Positions 6,829 to 16,049 are shown, counted from the stretch's first letter. The stretch: 22,958 bases of DNA from CAYYYJ01 sp964476045 (GCA_964476045.1 CAYYYJ010000016.1:1-22958), one strand, 5' to 3'. Numbers and translations are program-made. The notes: generated by a model not told the origin, from the sequence alone.

Positions 6829-9800
6829 TCAATTTACCAGTAGCTGTTCAGCAGCCCCCTGATCAGAATTAAACAGCAAATGCCCGCCGCATTCACAGAA
6901 TCCAGTTAGTGGAGGCCTTTCAGCTTTCCTGTTACATATCTTGCAGATAAAGCCAGTGAGCAAGCTGGCGTGAAGTTCGCTTAATTGCTTTTTGTTATCG
7001 GTTCCGTGGTCGCTACTGACAGCCATCTTCTTGAAAACATCAAACAACCCAATCTGCTTTCCGTTACCCATAAGCTCAGATTTAGTCACACCTAATGCCA
7101 AAAATATCCTTTCTATTGGAGGCAACAGCTGGTTTTCAATATAGTATTTTGAATCAACTTCTAGCCTGTTTTCCACAACGTATGCAGGATCTTCAACTCT
7201 TTTCGAAAGTATATCGTTCCCTTTGATTATAACATAGCCTAGCCTGTCGCCGACGCCGACAGCCTGCCCCCTCTTCTCAATCTTTTTTGCAAGTTCTACA
7301 TGAGGCTGGACACCCACATAACTAGTCAGCTTCCTAGTGATCCCTTTTGTAATGACAAGCTTGTTCACATCAACTTTGTTTTTTACAACAAGATCAACAA
7401 CAGTTTTGAAATAAGCCAAAGCCTTTTTAGAATCGTTTTCTTTCAATATGATGTCTATCACCCTTTTCATCGTTTCTGAAACCAGGGGGCAATTATGGGA
7501 TAACAAGCCGTTGGCTAAAAACGTGTCCGTGCTTATAGTATCTATATCGTAAACATCGTCTACACACAATTCTTCTATCTTTTCTATTTTAGCGAAACAA
7601 ATATCCGAGTCTAATGTCTTTCTGAATAAATTAACATATCTAATATATTCATCGTCTTCGTCGACAACATTATTTTCAGCAAAATCTAAAATAGTAGATG
7701 CTAAAGTTTTTGTAATTCCGATCTGATTATCTGACCTAATAAAGGTGCTGGGAGCATAGCCTGTTTTTAAAATGAGGTTTTCGGCTTCAAATAAAAATGG
7801 CAGTCTATCTTTTTTGCCTTTTAAGTATTTAGGTTCTCTATACTCTAATTTTTTTAAACTAAATCCGATTTGCTTTAAAAATAGTCTCGCATTATCGCAG
7901 TTTAATCTGAACTCATACGCTTCGCCTAGACTCTTCCTAAAACTCAAATTGGAAGACCAAATACCGAATCTCAGAAGCAAAAGTTTTACTTCCTCCAAAA
8001 CTCTCCTGCTTTTAGCAGTAAGCCCTCCTACGAGATAGGATTTATTCTTCGATGCAGTTTTATCGTTTAGTGACATGTGCCCATCTGCATCAAAATAGCC
8101 CTTCAAAAAGGCAGAAAGCTGCTTTTTTGGTAATCTGTGAACAAACTCAGGTAGCTTTTCTTTACAATTAAAACCAAAATGCCTGAAAAGCTCCTCCAAC
8201 GTTTTGGAAAAGAAAACAAGATTATAACAATTATTGCCATTATAAAGCTCCCCTTCTATACCAAAAACCCGTTTAAATAAACTGTTGTAAAGTACCAATA
8301 GTTCTTGGTCTTGATTATAGAGTGTGACTTTCTTTTCTGCTACACTACCGTCACCAAAAACAAAGCCCATTATTTGGCAAAAATCTTCTGTAGTCAAAGT
8401 CGGAATATTTATATTTTTTCTAAAATTCGATCTCTCATAATTAAAATTTATTTTTTGCGGCTCGCCGTCAAATTCAATTTTTCTTGCTTGGATTATAGAG
8501 TCCCCAATTTCCAAGTCCCGAACCTTTTTAAATTTATATTCACCGTTAGAAAAAACAAAAAATTTGTGATCCTCTGTTGCTTTAATTTCAATAAAGTCTG
8601 TTAGAACACTATATATTTTATCTTTTCTTTTCATTTTTGCGGCCGAGAAGTCCTTCTGCAATTTTAGCGTATCCGGATTTATTGTCAAAACTTCGCATTT
8701 TTCTGGCAAATCTTTGATGGGCTTCAGTGTTCCATCTGAAAGTTGTATCAAAGTGTCCCCATGAAGACACCAATCCCTTCTAACAGTCTCCACGCCCTTC
8801 ATCTCTATACTCTCTTCCCAGCCCTTCCCACTTGGCTCGAATTTCCAGGCAACATACCTTTTCTTCGATAGTGGCAAAAACCTCTTGAAGACTTTCTCGA
8901 ACTGCAGTTCAATAATCCCAGGCAACTCGTCTGTTATTTTAGCAGCAATATCCAAAGCAATCGGCTTTATTTTATCAAGACCCGGTTCGTCTATGTGCAC
9001 CATAACCGAATCTGTGTTATGCAGCAAAATCTGTCCGCAAGAATCTACAAACATATGATTCTTTTCTACAGCGAGATCATAAACATACCCTTCATAAGCT
9101 TCTTCTGAAACCTTAGTATCCAGTCTTTCGTTATAATCAGAGCACGCAGTTATTCTATAAACACCTTTGTTTTTCCTGAATTTTATTGTGTGTCTTTTGC
9201 CTAGTCCAGTCAAAAGCAAAGACAGTCCTGAAGCCAAGTTAAGTGATTTCGTGTCGTATCTAAAATCATCTTTTTTATAAGCGTCTGTGTATCGCGGGCT
9301 AGTCTCAATGTAACCATCACCTTTTATCATGTTCTTCAGAAGCAACATCTGTTTTTCTCTAGGTACATGGAAAGCGAAGCTAGGGATTTTTTTGCCACCG
9401 CTTTTCTGGCCACATAGGCCTTTAAAAACAACAGAAGCTAGTGCATTCATCATCTGCAGTTTGTGCGTTTTGTCCTTGTATAGAATAGTTGTGTTGCCAT
9501 AATTTAATTTCCTTATGCCTTTCGACGATTCAATGACGCAAGACATAGCGCCCTCGAAAAGCATCATGTAGTCTTTCTGTAGTTCAGTAAGCCAGTTTAT
9601 GTCAGAACATGTTATACTAGCTCCGTATCTAGAAGTGGTTTCCATCGTGGAAGAGGAGCCCTCCGCTATGTAAGCCCCACAGAGTCTGCAAAGAGCATCA
9701 AACTCAGGAGAGTTTATTTTAATAAACCTTTTTATCCTAATAGGGGCTTTCCTGTTAGACCAACCAAACCAGACATAAGACTCGTCGCAATGGAATTTAG

Positions 9801-11994
9801 CTATCTTGGCAACGCCTTTATAGACGAAAGTATGCTCATATCCGTTCAAAAGTTCGTAAATGTCCAATACATTAATTGCCTTTACTCGTGGCAAAGATGT
9901 TACACGCGCAATGCTTTTCTGAATTTCAGTTGGCCTACTCTCTCTTAGTATCCCACCATCACTAACCATTATCGAGTGATCTTCTGTAACTACTGTTTCC
10001 CCAAATTTCTGATTTACTCTGTAAATTTTCTTATTCGTTTTATGCCTTATAATCTCAGTAATTTCTGACCACTCAGCCTTTAAAGTCTTGGGGTCGGTTG
10101 TAAGAGCCTTGTACCCTTTCAGCAATATTACCTCTTTCCCATCAGGTCTGATAACACTATTATTTTTGTTCTCCTCGAATAGTTCTTCTATGTTTTTAAC
10201 TTCAACTAACCCTTTTTTGTTAAGTAGAGTTACAAATCGATCCTTGGTTACACTGTCCCCATATACAACTTTATAACCAAACTTTTCCATGTTGCTTTTG
10301 GTTAAATGTATTATTTCCCTTCCAAAAGAAGTCACGGAATTTGCAATTGCAAGATCGTACATCCTGCCTCTCGCATAACCAAAGTATCCGTAAAAGGAGT
10401 TTGCTAGAATCTTCAGCGCCCATTGTTCTGCGTAAAGAATATTTTTCTCGGTATCGGTTGCAGCATTTTTGTATTTTTTCTTTGCGATATCCCTTCTATT
10501 CATCAACTCAGTCAAAATAGTCGGTATAATCCCTTTCTTGATCTCAGGCTTGTAAAAGTATGCTTTCACAGGGGTCTCAAATGCCTTGTCTTGGACCAAA
10601 TCCCCTGCTTTTCTGACTAGCGTTGTAGGACACATATTAAACGAAATAATTATCGAGGGGTACATACTCTTAAAATCAAATACAACAATCTCTGAATGCA
10701 ACCCTTTTTCCGGTTCGAGAACAAAACCTCCTTTCAGCTCAACCTTTGCTTTAGCCTCTCTCGCAACAACCTCTGAGTCAGTCGGTCTATTAGGGAAAAT
10801 ATAACCGTCTTTGTTAAACTCTCTCAGCAGGAAGTTCTCTATCCTGGTTGTCTCCCCACTGTCCAAGCTGTCCTGCAAAAGAGTCCCTGCAACTTTAGAT
10901 AGAGCAGAATATTTGTTCATCAGCTTCAATTTCATAACTAAATTCAGAGCGAGCACAGAATCAATCCTAGAATAATATACAAGTTTATCAAAATCTTCCT
11001 GAGACCCTTTCCAAAACTTCCCTATCTCAGATTTTTTTACATCAACCTTTTTTTCACCGAGAAGTTTCTCAGCAACAAAATCCAATCCGTATCTGACCAA
11101 CGAGAAATCTTTCTTAATTATTTTAAAGCTGTCGACTACGACCCTTCCAGTCACTGTGATCTTATAATCTATCCCCACTTTTTTGTCCATAGCAGGCTTT
11201 GTTTCACATCGTGTAAACATAGCCCTGACGCTTTGCCTTCTCATCCTCTCTAGAATGTAAGGCATATCGAAATTGTTTATGTTGAAACCAGTAATTATGT
11301 CAGGATCATACTCATTTACTATTCTCACAAACTCTTCTAACATAGTTTTCTCATCTTCAAAAGCAGCCACACCTTTCCCATGTCTCGTGCTTATGACAAG
11401 GTCTTTCTGCCCTTTATAATCATGCGTGAATGCAAAAGAAATCATTATGATAGGGTCTTTTGTCGCATCAACCATAGGGTTAACATCAGAGTAGCATTCT
11501 ATATCTAATGCAAGTATCTTCAGAGGGGCGTCAGCCAGTTTATCCACCCTCTCCAGATCACTCAACTTGACTTTCATTTCTGTTTTAACAGTATTAGTGT
11601 TCACTGCAGATTCCTTCGCCTTCAGCCAGCACAACCCCCCTAAATTACTATCGTTCATAAACCTGTACTTGAAAAGAATATCAGCTTCGTAAGAAGTAAA
11701 CCCAAGCCCCTTTAGCTTTTCCCTTATCTCAGGGGTTTTAGCAGGATTTTTTGTGCCAACTTTGTAAACAGTTTTCTCGTTGTCTATGAATTTTCTGTCA
11801 GAAACAGAAACGCCCAAAACATTCGGTTCTGTCTTGACTATATCTACAGCCTTTTTATCATCTATGTAAAAATAAGGTTGAAAATCATCATAAAACCCGC
11901 AGACAACCTTCCCTTCTTCTGTCTTCCCGAAAATCCTTATGACCGGTTTTTCATCTACCAACACATAATCCACATCTAATATTTGAATTTCCAT
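6829..11994 (-). CDS. polB: Family B DNA polymerase with two inteins
   Basis: A 1721-residue precursor that would splice to an 882-residue archaeal family B replicative polymerase. Proofreading motifs are intact: DIE (Asp164, Glu166), NNFD (Asp243) and YSRID (Tyr341, Asp345). Polymerase motifs are A DFKSMYPSI (Asp440), B KILANSFYG (Lys528) and C YGD-TDS (Asp580, Asp995), with intein 1 inserted inside motif C. Intein 2 interrupts the VRRDW-C segment of the thumb region. A C-terminal zinc-binding pattern CKIC...FCEC (Cys1684, 1687, 1700, 1702) is present. Start: a GTG at 12000 is in frame, but the ATG at 11994 gives the usual MEIQILDVDYV and lies about 25 nt after a TTTATAAC box (about 12022-12029), so a leaderless start is preferred. 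Unspliced, the active site would be split, so activity requires intein excision. Confidence 0.95.
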   Translation of the reverse strand: MEIQILDVDYVLVDEKPVIRIFGKTEEGKVVCGFYDDFQPYFYIDDKKAVDIVKTEPNVLGVSVSDRKFIDNEKTVYKVGTKNPAKTPEIREKLKGLGFTSYEADILFKYRFMNDSNLGGLCWLKAKESAVNTNTVKTEMKVKLSDLERVDKLADAPLKILALDIECYSDVNPMVDATKDPIIMISFAFTHDYKGQKDLVISTRHGKGVAAFEDEKTMLEEFVRIVNEYDPDIITGFNINNFDMPYILERMRRQSVRAMFTRCETKPAMDKKVGIDYKITVTGRVVVDSFKIIKKDFSLVRYGLDFVAEKLLGEKKVDVKKSEIGKFWKGSQEDFDKLVYYSRIDSVLALNLVMKLKLMNKYSALSKVAGTLLQDSLDSGETTRIENFLLREFNKDGYIFPNRPTDSEVVAREAKAKVELKGGFVLEPEKGLHSEIVVFDFKSMYPSIIISFNMCPTTLVRKAGDLVQDKAFETPVKAYFYKPEIKKGIIPTILTELMNRRDIAKKKYKNAATDTEKNILYAEQWALKILANSFYGYFGYARGRMYDLAIANSVTSFGREIIHLTKSNMEKFGYKVVYGDSVTKDRFVTLLNKKGLVEVKNIEELFEENKNNSVIRPDGKEVILLKGYKALTTDPKTLKAEWSEITEIIRHKTNKKIYRVNQKFGETVVTEDHSIMVSDGGILRESRPTEIQKSIARVTSLPRVKAINVLDIYELLNGYEHTFVYKGVAKIAKFHCDESYVWFGWSNRKAPIRIKRFIKINSPEFDALCRLCGAYIAEGSSSTMETTSRYGASITCSDINWLTELQKDYMMLFEGAMSCVIESSKGIRKLNYGNTTILYKDKTHKLQMMNALASVVFKGLCGQKSGGKKIPSFAFHVPREKQMLLLKNMIKGDGYIETSPRYTDAYKKDDFRYDTKSLNLASGLSLLLTGLGKRHTIKFRKNKGVYRITACSDYNERLDTKVSEEAYEGYVYDLAVEKNHMFVDSCGQILLHNTDSVMVHIDEPGLDKIKPIALDIAAKITDELPGIIELQFEKVFKRFLPLSKKRYVAWKFEPSGKGWEESIEMKGVETVRRDWCLHGDTLIQLSDGTLKPIKDLPEKCEVLTINPDTLKLQKDFSAAKMKRKDKIYSVLTDFIEIKATEDHKFFVFSNGEYKFKKVRDLEIGDSIIQARKIEFDGEPQKINFNYERSNFRKNINIPTLTTEDFCQIMGFVFGDGSVAEKKVTLYNQDQELLVLYNSLFKRVFGIEGELYNGNNCYNLVFFSKTLEELFRHFGFNCKEKLPEFVHRLPKKQLSAFLKGYFDADGHMSLNDKTASKNKSYLVGGLTAKSRRVLEEVKLLLLRFGIWSSNLSFRKSLGEAYEFRLNCDNARLFLKQIGFSLKKLEYREPKYLKGKKDRLPFLFEAENLILKTGYAPSTFIRSDNQIGITKTLASTILDFAENNVVDEDDEYIRYVNLFRKTLDSDICFAKIEKIEELCVDDVYDIDTISTDTFLANGLLSHNCPLVSETMKRVIDIILKENDSKKALAYFKTVVDLVVKNKVDVNKLVITKGITRKLTSYVGVQPHVELAKKIEKRGQAVGVGDRLGYVIIKGNDILSKRVEDPAYVVENRLEVDSKYYIENQLLPPIERIFLALGVTKSELMGNGKQIGLFDVFKKMAVSSDHGTDNKKQLSELHASLLTGFICKICNRKAERPPLTGFCECGGHLLFNSDQGAAEQLLVN
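7492..8769 (-). other. PolB intein 2 with LAGLIDADG homing endonuclease
   Basis: A 426-residue in-frame intein (precursor residues 1076-1501). It begins Cys-Leu-His-Gly-Asp-Thr (splicing block A), has ATEDHKFFV (block B, Thr-x-x-His) and ends FLANGLLSHN before Cys+1, so all nucleophiles for canonical Cys/Cys splicing are present. A two-motif LAGLIDADG endonuclease lies inside: IMGFVFGDGS and LKGYFDADGHM, both with the catalytic acid, so it is probably active or recently so. Insertion is between W and C of the conserved VRRDWCPLV polymerase segment. The region appears more AT-rich than the flanking extein, consistent with separate acquisition. Confidence 0.92.
9016..10254 (-). other. PolB intein 1 in catalytic motif C, with LAGLIDADG endonuclease
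   Basis: A 413-residue in-frame intein (precursor residues 581-993) inserted between the first Asp and Thr of the YGDTDS motif. It starts with Ser (SVTKDRFV), has VTEDHSIMV as block B with the Thr-x-x-His pattern, and ends CGQILLHN before Thr+1. Ser at position 1 and Thr at +1 fit other DTD-site polymerase inteins. Endonuclease motifs are LCGAYIAEGSS and LKNMIKGDGYI, acids retained. The insertion separates the two metal-binding aspartates of the polymerase, so the precursor must be inactive. Confidence 0.93.
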
Positions 11995-12115
11995 AACCAC
12001 AGAAATAACTAATACACTTAGTTATAAATCTTCTTTAAATTGGTTGGCAGATCTGAACACCCTCGTTAGCCTATAAAGCTTTTAAGGTAATTAGAACAAC
12101 TTTGAATAGGTCTTT

Positions 12116-12469
12116 ATGACAAGAGGGAAGGAAAAAATATTGTTTGTCTGCACAGCAAATACGCACAGAAGTCCGACAGCTGAAGAGCTTCTGAAAGCCG
12201 ATAAAAGATTTGAAGTAAAGTCCTGCGGAATACACCCCTTATCTCCAACTCCGATAAGCAAAGAGCTTGTAGAATGGGCAGACAAGATTTTTGTGATGTG
12301 CGAGAGGCTCGAACACCACCGAACAATAATAGAGGATAAGTTTCCAGACCTAAAGAAACCTATTATCGATCTCAATATACCAGATAATTATTGGAAAGGT
12401 GATGCTGAACTAATAGAGATTCTAAAAGTCAAGTTAAAAAACCACATGATAGTACCAAAAAGGAAATGA
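12116..12469 (+). CDS. Small protein tyrosine phosphatase-like protein (COG4551-like)
   Basis: A 117-residue protein with a low-molecular-weight phosphatase P-loop right at the N-terminus: Cys12-Thr-Ala-Asn-Thr-His-Arg18-Ser19, followed by PTAEEL. The order ADKIFVMCERLEHH and IIDLNIPDNYW matches the predicted tyrosine phosphatases of COG4551, shorter than classical LMW-PTPs (about 150 residues). Cys12 is the expected nucleophile; the Asp of IPDNY or nearby would be the general acid. The biological substrate is unknown. The gene diverges from polB across 115 nt and is followed at 13 nt by the broken ASCH gene, perhaps as one operon. Confidence 0.85.
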   Translation: MTRGKEKILFVCTANTHRSPTAEELLKADKRFEVKSCGIHPLSPTPISKELVEWADKIFVMCERLEHHRTIIEDKFPDLKKPIIDLNIPDNYWKGDAELIEILKVKLKNHMIVPKRK

Positions 12470-12482
12470 GATTTTAAATATT

Positions 12483-12871
12483 ATGAAAGCCCTTTCAATC
12501 CGACAACCTTATGCAGAGCTGATTTTACAAGGGAAGAAAGCAATGGAATCGCGCTCTGGTCTACCAAGTTCAGAGGCGAGTTCTTGATACACGCAGGAAT
12601 GAATTTGGCTTTACCTGCATGCAAAAGATTTGGGTTCGATCCAGAGAGACTGATGAAAGGTTGTATAGTCGGCAAAGCTGTTTTAGTTTGTGTGAAAGAG
12701 TATCTGACAGATGAAGAATATCTTAAAGACTCTGACAAGCACCTTAGCTCTAAAGAAGGCCTGGAGGAATTTGGCTGGACAGGAAAAAGAAGTATGGATT
12801 TATTCTGGAAAAAGTGGAGAGGCTTGAGAATCCAATACCCCTCAAAGGCCAACTGGGATTTTTTGAAGTGA
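12483..12871 (+). pseudogene. ASCH-domain protein gene with a single-base frameshift
   Basis: The gene starts MKALSIRQPYAELILQGKK-ESRS and would then stop after about 34 codons. In the next frame the sequence continues WSTKFRGEFLIHAGMNLALPA to a stop at 12869-12871. The family pattern is E-x-R-S-W-x-T-x-x-RGEFLIHA, so the two parts are one ASCH (PUA-like, RNA-binding) gene, with one base, most simply a T, missing near 12557 in CGCTCTGG. Restored length is about 129 residues. ASCH proteins are thought to bind RNA or modified nucleosides and often act in RNA modification or translation control. The rest of the frame is undamaged, so either the inactivation is recent or it is an assembly error. 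An internal ATG at 12584 could start only a truncated protein. Confidence 0.75.
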
Positions 12872-12907
12872 AAATATAAAGCTTATTTCTAATTTTTATG
12901 CAGTGTT

Positions 12908-13237
12908 ATGATTACGTGGGAAGACTTCCAAAAAATTGAAATCCATGCAGGTACAATAATATCAGCTGAGGATTTCCCTCAAGCGAAAAATCCGGCTTAC
13001 AGGCTCACAATAGATTTTGGGAAACTGGGGATTAAAAACTCAAGCGCGCAGATAACGAAACTTTACAAAAAGGAGGATCTTGTGAATAAACAGGTTATAG
13101 CTGTCACAAACTTCCCACCAAAACAAATAGCAAATTTTATTTCCGAGTGCCTGGTTTTGGGAGTCGTATTGGAAAACAAAGAGGTTGTATTACTGCAACC
13201 GGAAAGAACGGTCCCTGACGGATATAGGGTTGCTTAA
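12908..13237 (+). CDS. csaA: CsaA-like tRNA-binding OB-fold protein
   Basis: A 109-residue protein that aligns over its whole length with bacterial CsaA: ITWEDFQKIEIHAGTIISAEDFPQA, then FGKLGIKNSSAQITKLY, VIAVTNFPPKQIANFISECLVLG, and the VVLLQPERTVPDG end. CsaA is a homodimeric tRNA-binding domain (relative of Trbp111 and the MetRS C-terminal domain) reported to have chaperone or export-related activity. The gene seems complete. TTATTTCT at 12883-12890 sits 18-25 nt upstream of the ATG, consistent with its own leaderless promoter. It faces top6A tail to tail with 10 nt between the stops. Its precise role in archaea is not known. Confidence 0.92.
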   Translation: MITWEDFQKIEIHAGTIISAEDFPQAKNPAYRLTIDFGKLGIKNSSAQITKLYKKEDLVNKQVIAVTNFPPKQIANFISECLVLGVVLENKEVVLLQPERTVPDGYRVA

Positions 13238-13247
13238 AGTAAAAACA

Positions 13248-14354
13248 TCATGGCAAAAAATCCTTCTTCGAAATCTTCTCAGGCAGATATTTCTCTGTGA
13301 TAAACCGGATATCCTTGTTCGAAAGGGATTCTAACTCCAGCTTATACCCGACTTGTAGCATATTCTTCAGTTCATGCTGCCATTCTTTGGGTTTAAACCA
13401 CATATAGTTAAGCAATTCCTGTATCCTTTTTTTGTCGCCATCATTTAGTTTTATTGTGACATTTTTAGGAATATTGAATTCTGTGACATCCTGTGTTGTC
13501 AACCCAACAAACTTAGCCTCAGGTGTTCCCAGCCTATCCGAAACAAAAGATAGATTTATCGAACCCTGCTTTATAACAGAGTAAATATAGTACCCCCATG
13601 CATCAGCATCTGTAACAACATATATCGGCAGCTTCAATTCTTTATGGAGCCTGTTTATGATCCTTCTTGTACCACGGTCCGGCTGACCTTTTCCTGTAAG
13701 AATCAGGCAATTGTGTTTTTTCCAAAACCTATCCTCATTGAGCCTATTCCAGACAGCTTGTTTCTCTATAACCAAAACAAAATCCGCATCTGTAGAAACA
13801 AGCTCAACAGTATCTGGTTCGCAGATAGAAGGGACTCCATACCCAGACGCGCCGGCTTTTGTGCAATCTGATTCTGTGTTAAAGTTGGGCTCTCTAACAA
13901 TTAAAGGACCTGCTAAAGATCCTTTTTGGTCTGCATGCAAGTGAAGATTCTCCCTCAACGTGTTCATCGCTACTTCTATATCCTCGAGCAAAGGATCTGA
14001 CTCTTCCTGCTCTTCGAAAGTGTTTTCCTCTGTTCCTGGTAGAGTCCTCTTCATTATATAATAAAGGTCTCTGATCGAAGTTGTGGTGTGCTGTTTTTGT
14101 TCGAGAAGTTTTTTACATTCAGCTGCGACCATCAAAGTCTGCATGAACTTCCTTGTATGAGCTACATTAAGGTAGGTCCTGTGGCTAACCTTGTCGCCGA
14201 GTGTGATCAGCTTTGTCTTGTCATCAAAAAATATGTTAGATAAGCTTCTCACTGGTAATTGTATGTCCGGATTCTGGATCTTTTGCAGTTGTTTGATTAT
14301 CCCTCCGCCCAAGTCCTTCAGATTTTCTCTCGGATCCACAACACGTGTCGCCAT
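13248..14354 (-). CDS. top6A: DNA topoisomerase VI subunit A
   Basis: A 368-residue Spo11-type subunit of the ATP-dependent type IIB topoisomerase, which decatenates and relaxes DNA by a double-strand break. The winged-helix (CAP-like) domain carries the catalytic tyrosine in SIRDLYYIM; Tyr99 corresponds to the known DxFY/DxYY tyrosine. The Toprim domain shows Glu197 (LVIEKQA) and Asp249-x-Asp251 (VVTDADAWGYY), the metal-binding triad at the same numbering as in Methanocaldococcus. Length is normal. It is the distal gene after top6B with 34 nt between them. No anomaly is seen. Confidence 0.97.
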   Translation of the reverse strand: MATRVVDPRENLKDLGGGIIKQLQKIQNPDIQLPVRSLSNIFFDDKTKLITLGDKVSHRTYLNVAHTRKFMQTLMVAAECKKLLEQKQHTTTSIRDLYYIMKRTLPGTEENTFEEQEESDPLLEDIEVAMNTLRENLHLHADQKGSLAGPLIVREPNFNTESDCTKAGASGYGVPSICEPDTVELVSTDADFVLVIEKQAVWNRLNEDRFWKKHNCLILTGKGQPDRGTRRIINRLHKELKLPIYVVTDADAWGYYIYSVIKQGSINLSFVSDRLGTPEAKFVGLTTQDVTEFNIPKNVTIKLNDGDKKRIQELLNYMWFKPKEWQHELKNMLQVGYKLELESLSNKDIRFITEKYLPEKISKKDFLP

Positions 14355-14388
14355 AAATTAAATTGTTAAATAGACTGAAATAGCTAAC

Positions 14389-16026
14389 CTATTCCTCATC
14401 ATCTATATCCCCGTATTCTTTTACCGCTTCGTTCTCGTCTTTCTTCTTTTTAGTCTCTATCGCTTTCGCCTCTTCGGCAGCTTCCATTGCCTCCAGCTCA
14501 CCTGCTTTTTCTTTCACAACTTTTTCTATCAGGTCTCTGATTTTTTTCGCTGGCTCGTCTGTCAGGTCCTCTATCGCCTTTGCAGTTTCCTCTGCATATT
14601 TTTCGAATGTTTTTAACCTCTCAGCCTGATATTCGGCTTTCCTTATCCCAGACAAATATAGTGAGAGCTTCCTCGCCACCTCCTGTAAAGCAAGTTTCAC
14701 CTCTTTCATTATTATTGGGTAAGAGGCTATAGCTTCTTTCGATTCTGAAGTAAATGGAACCCAGACAGAACATATGTGAACAAAAACTACCACAGGTCCT
14801 GTCGGAAGCTTGTCAGATTCTATGCCATATCTTTTCCAATCAACAGACGTCGCAGATTTCGTGATTGCGCAGTCCCCCTGTTGATAGAGTAAAGGAACCC
14901 TATTCGCAAATCTCATTATTCCAGGCTCTGTTACAGATCCTCCGTACGCAATTCCTGTTTCAATTATGAATGGGAATCCTCTGTAAACTGCTGGCGACCT
15001 CGATATCGAAGTCACGAAATCTGGGTTCAGTTCTTTTTTCAAACCACCTTCCACTAATTTTTCTCCCAGAGGAGACAAGATATCTGTCGGTGGATTCGGA
15101 AGCTTGATTGTTTTTACAGCCTCAACTATTTTTACGATATCCCGATCCTCTATTCTTCTAGGAGATATTTTTGAATCCAGTCCAGCTGCTTTGCAGATCT
15201 CTTCTGCGCTGGTTTTGCCTATTCTGGTAAATTCCGTTGTAAAGAATGTTTCGAGACTTCTCGCAGCTGTATTGTTGAGTAGTCTTGTCATCACGCCGAT
15301 TTCTACACCCTTTATATGCGGTGGAATCTGTTTAGGCTCTGGTGGAAGTTGGTCAGTGCTTCTTTTGAATTCCAGCCTCCCTGTCGGAGATTCGAAAACA
15401 AGATTAGCGTAAGGGTTTGATATGGCTGTTTCTTTTATGTATTCCAAGACAGATTGCTTGTGTTCCCTGTAAATGCCTTCGCAGATGAATGTGATCTGGA
15501 GGCCGTGCCACGTCTGGCCTTTGAGATCCTCTGTCTCCAGAACAACAGCCTCATTTTTTTTAACATCAATTTTCATTTTATATCTATGTGTTGTTCCGTC
15601 TCCAGTAGATGAAAGGACTTCTACTGGTTCTCCTGTAGTGAGCTGCGAATACATCACTGCGCATGAGATCCCGAGACCTTGAGCCCCTCTTGATTGCCTT
15701 AATCTGTGGAATTTGCTTCCATATAATAGAGTCCCGAAAATTTTAGGTATCTGTTCTTTTAATATTCCTGGCCCATTATCCCGTATTATAACTCTATATT
15801 TTTCTTTATCCAATTCCTCTAACTTCACAAAAATTTCAGGAAGGATTCGCGCCTCTTCACAAGCATCTAATGCGTTGTCGACACCTTCTTTTACAATAAT
15901 CAGCAGAGCCTTTATTTTGTTATCGTACCCTAAAAGATGCCTGTTCTTCTCGAAAAATTCGGATATAGAAATCTCTCTCTGCTGCTTTGCTAATTCCTCG
16001 GCGTTCTTGACTATTTCTTGCGGCAT
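14389..16026 (-). CDS. top6B: DNA topoisomerase VI subunit B
   Basis: A 545-residue GHKL ATPase subunit of topoisomerase VI. ATP-binding motifs: N box EGVDNALDA (Glu47, Asn51), RDNGPGI (83-88) and the glycine lid GAQGLGIS (114-121). The H2TH region follows (RIGKTSAEEICKAAGL), then the transducer domain with the ATP-sensing lysine in FTSESKEAIA. The C-terminus (about 500-545) is a charged, coiled and acidic tail in place of the Ig-like domain of some homologues. A hairpin lies directly before the start codon (16032-16049) and covers part of the probable ribosome-binding sequence. The gene lies downstream of the KH-protein gene in the same orientation. Confidence 0.97.
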   Translation of the reverse strand: MPQEIVKNAEELAKQQREISISEFFEKNRHLLGYDNKIKALLIIVKEGVDNALDACEEARILPEIFVKLEELDKEKYRVIIRDNGPGILKEQIPKIFGTLLYGSKFHRLRQSRGAQGLGISCAVMYSQLTTGEPVEVLSSTGDGTTHRYKMKIDVKKNEAVVLETEDLKGQTWHGLQITFICEGIYREHKQSVLEYIKETAISNPYANLVFESPTGRLEFKRSTDQLPPEPKQIPPHIKGVEIGVMTRLLNNTAARSLETFFTTEFTRIGKTSAEEICKAAGLDSKISPRRIEDRDIVKIVEAVKTIKLPNPPTDILSPLGEKLVEGGLKKELNPDFVTSISRSPAVYRGFPFIIETGIAYGGSVTEPGIMRFANRVPLLYQQGDCAITKSATSVDWKRYGIESDKLPTGPVVVFVHICSVWVPFTSESKEAIASYPIIMKEVKLALQEVARKLSLYLSGIRKAEYQAERLKTFEKYAEETAKAIEDLTDEPAKKIRDLIEKVVKEKAGELEAMEAAEEAKAIETKKKKDENEAVKEYGDIDDEE

Positions 16027-16031
16027 ATAAC

Positions 16032-16049
16032 CTTTTTCTGCGGAAAAAG
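16032..16049 (-). promoter_or_regulatory. Hairpin just upstream of the top6B start
   Basis: On the minus strand CTTTTTC-CGCA-GAAAAAG forms a 7-bp stem with a 4-nt loop, ending 5 nt before the top6B ATG. The 3' arm plus the following G (AAAAAGG) is the only SD-like sequence, so the stem would hide it. Whether the mRNA includes it depends on the transcription start. Confidence 0.4.

Noticed and set aside
11995..12000. GTG start at 12000 for polB
   Set aside because: It adds only two residues; the ATG at 11994 fits the TATA distance and the family start.
12481..12852. 123-codon minus-strand ORF
   Set aside because: It is antisense to the frameshifted ASCH gene, which is recognisable on the plus strand.
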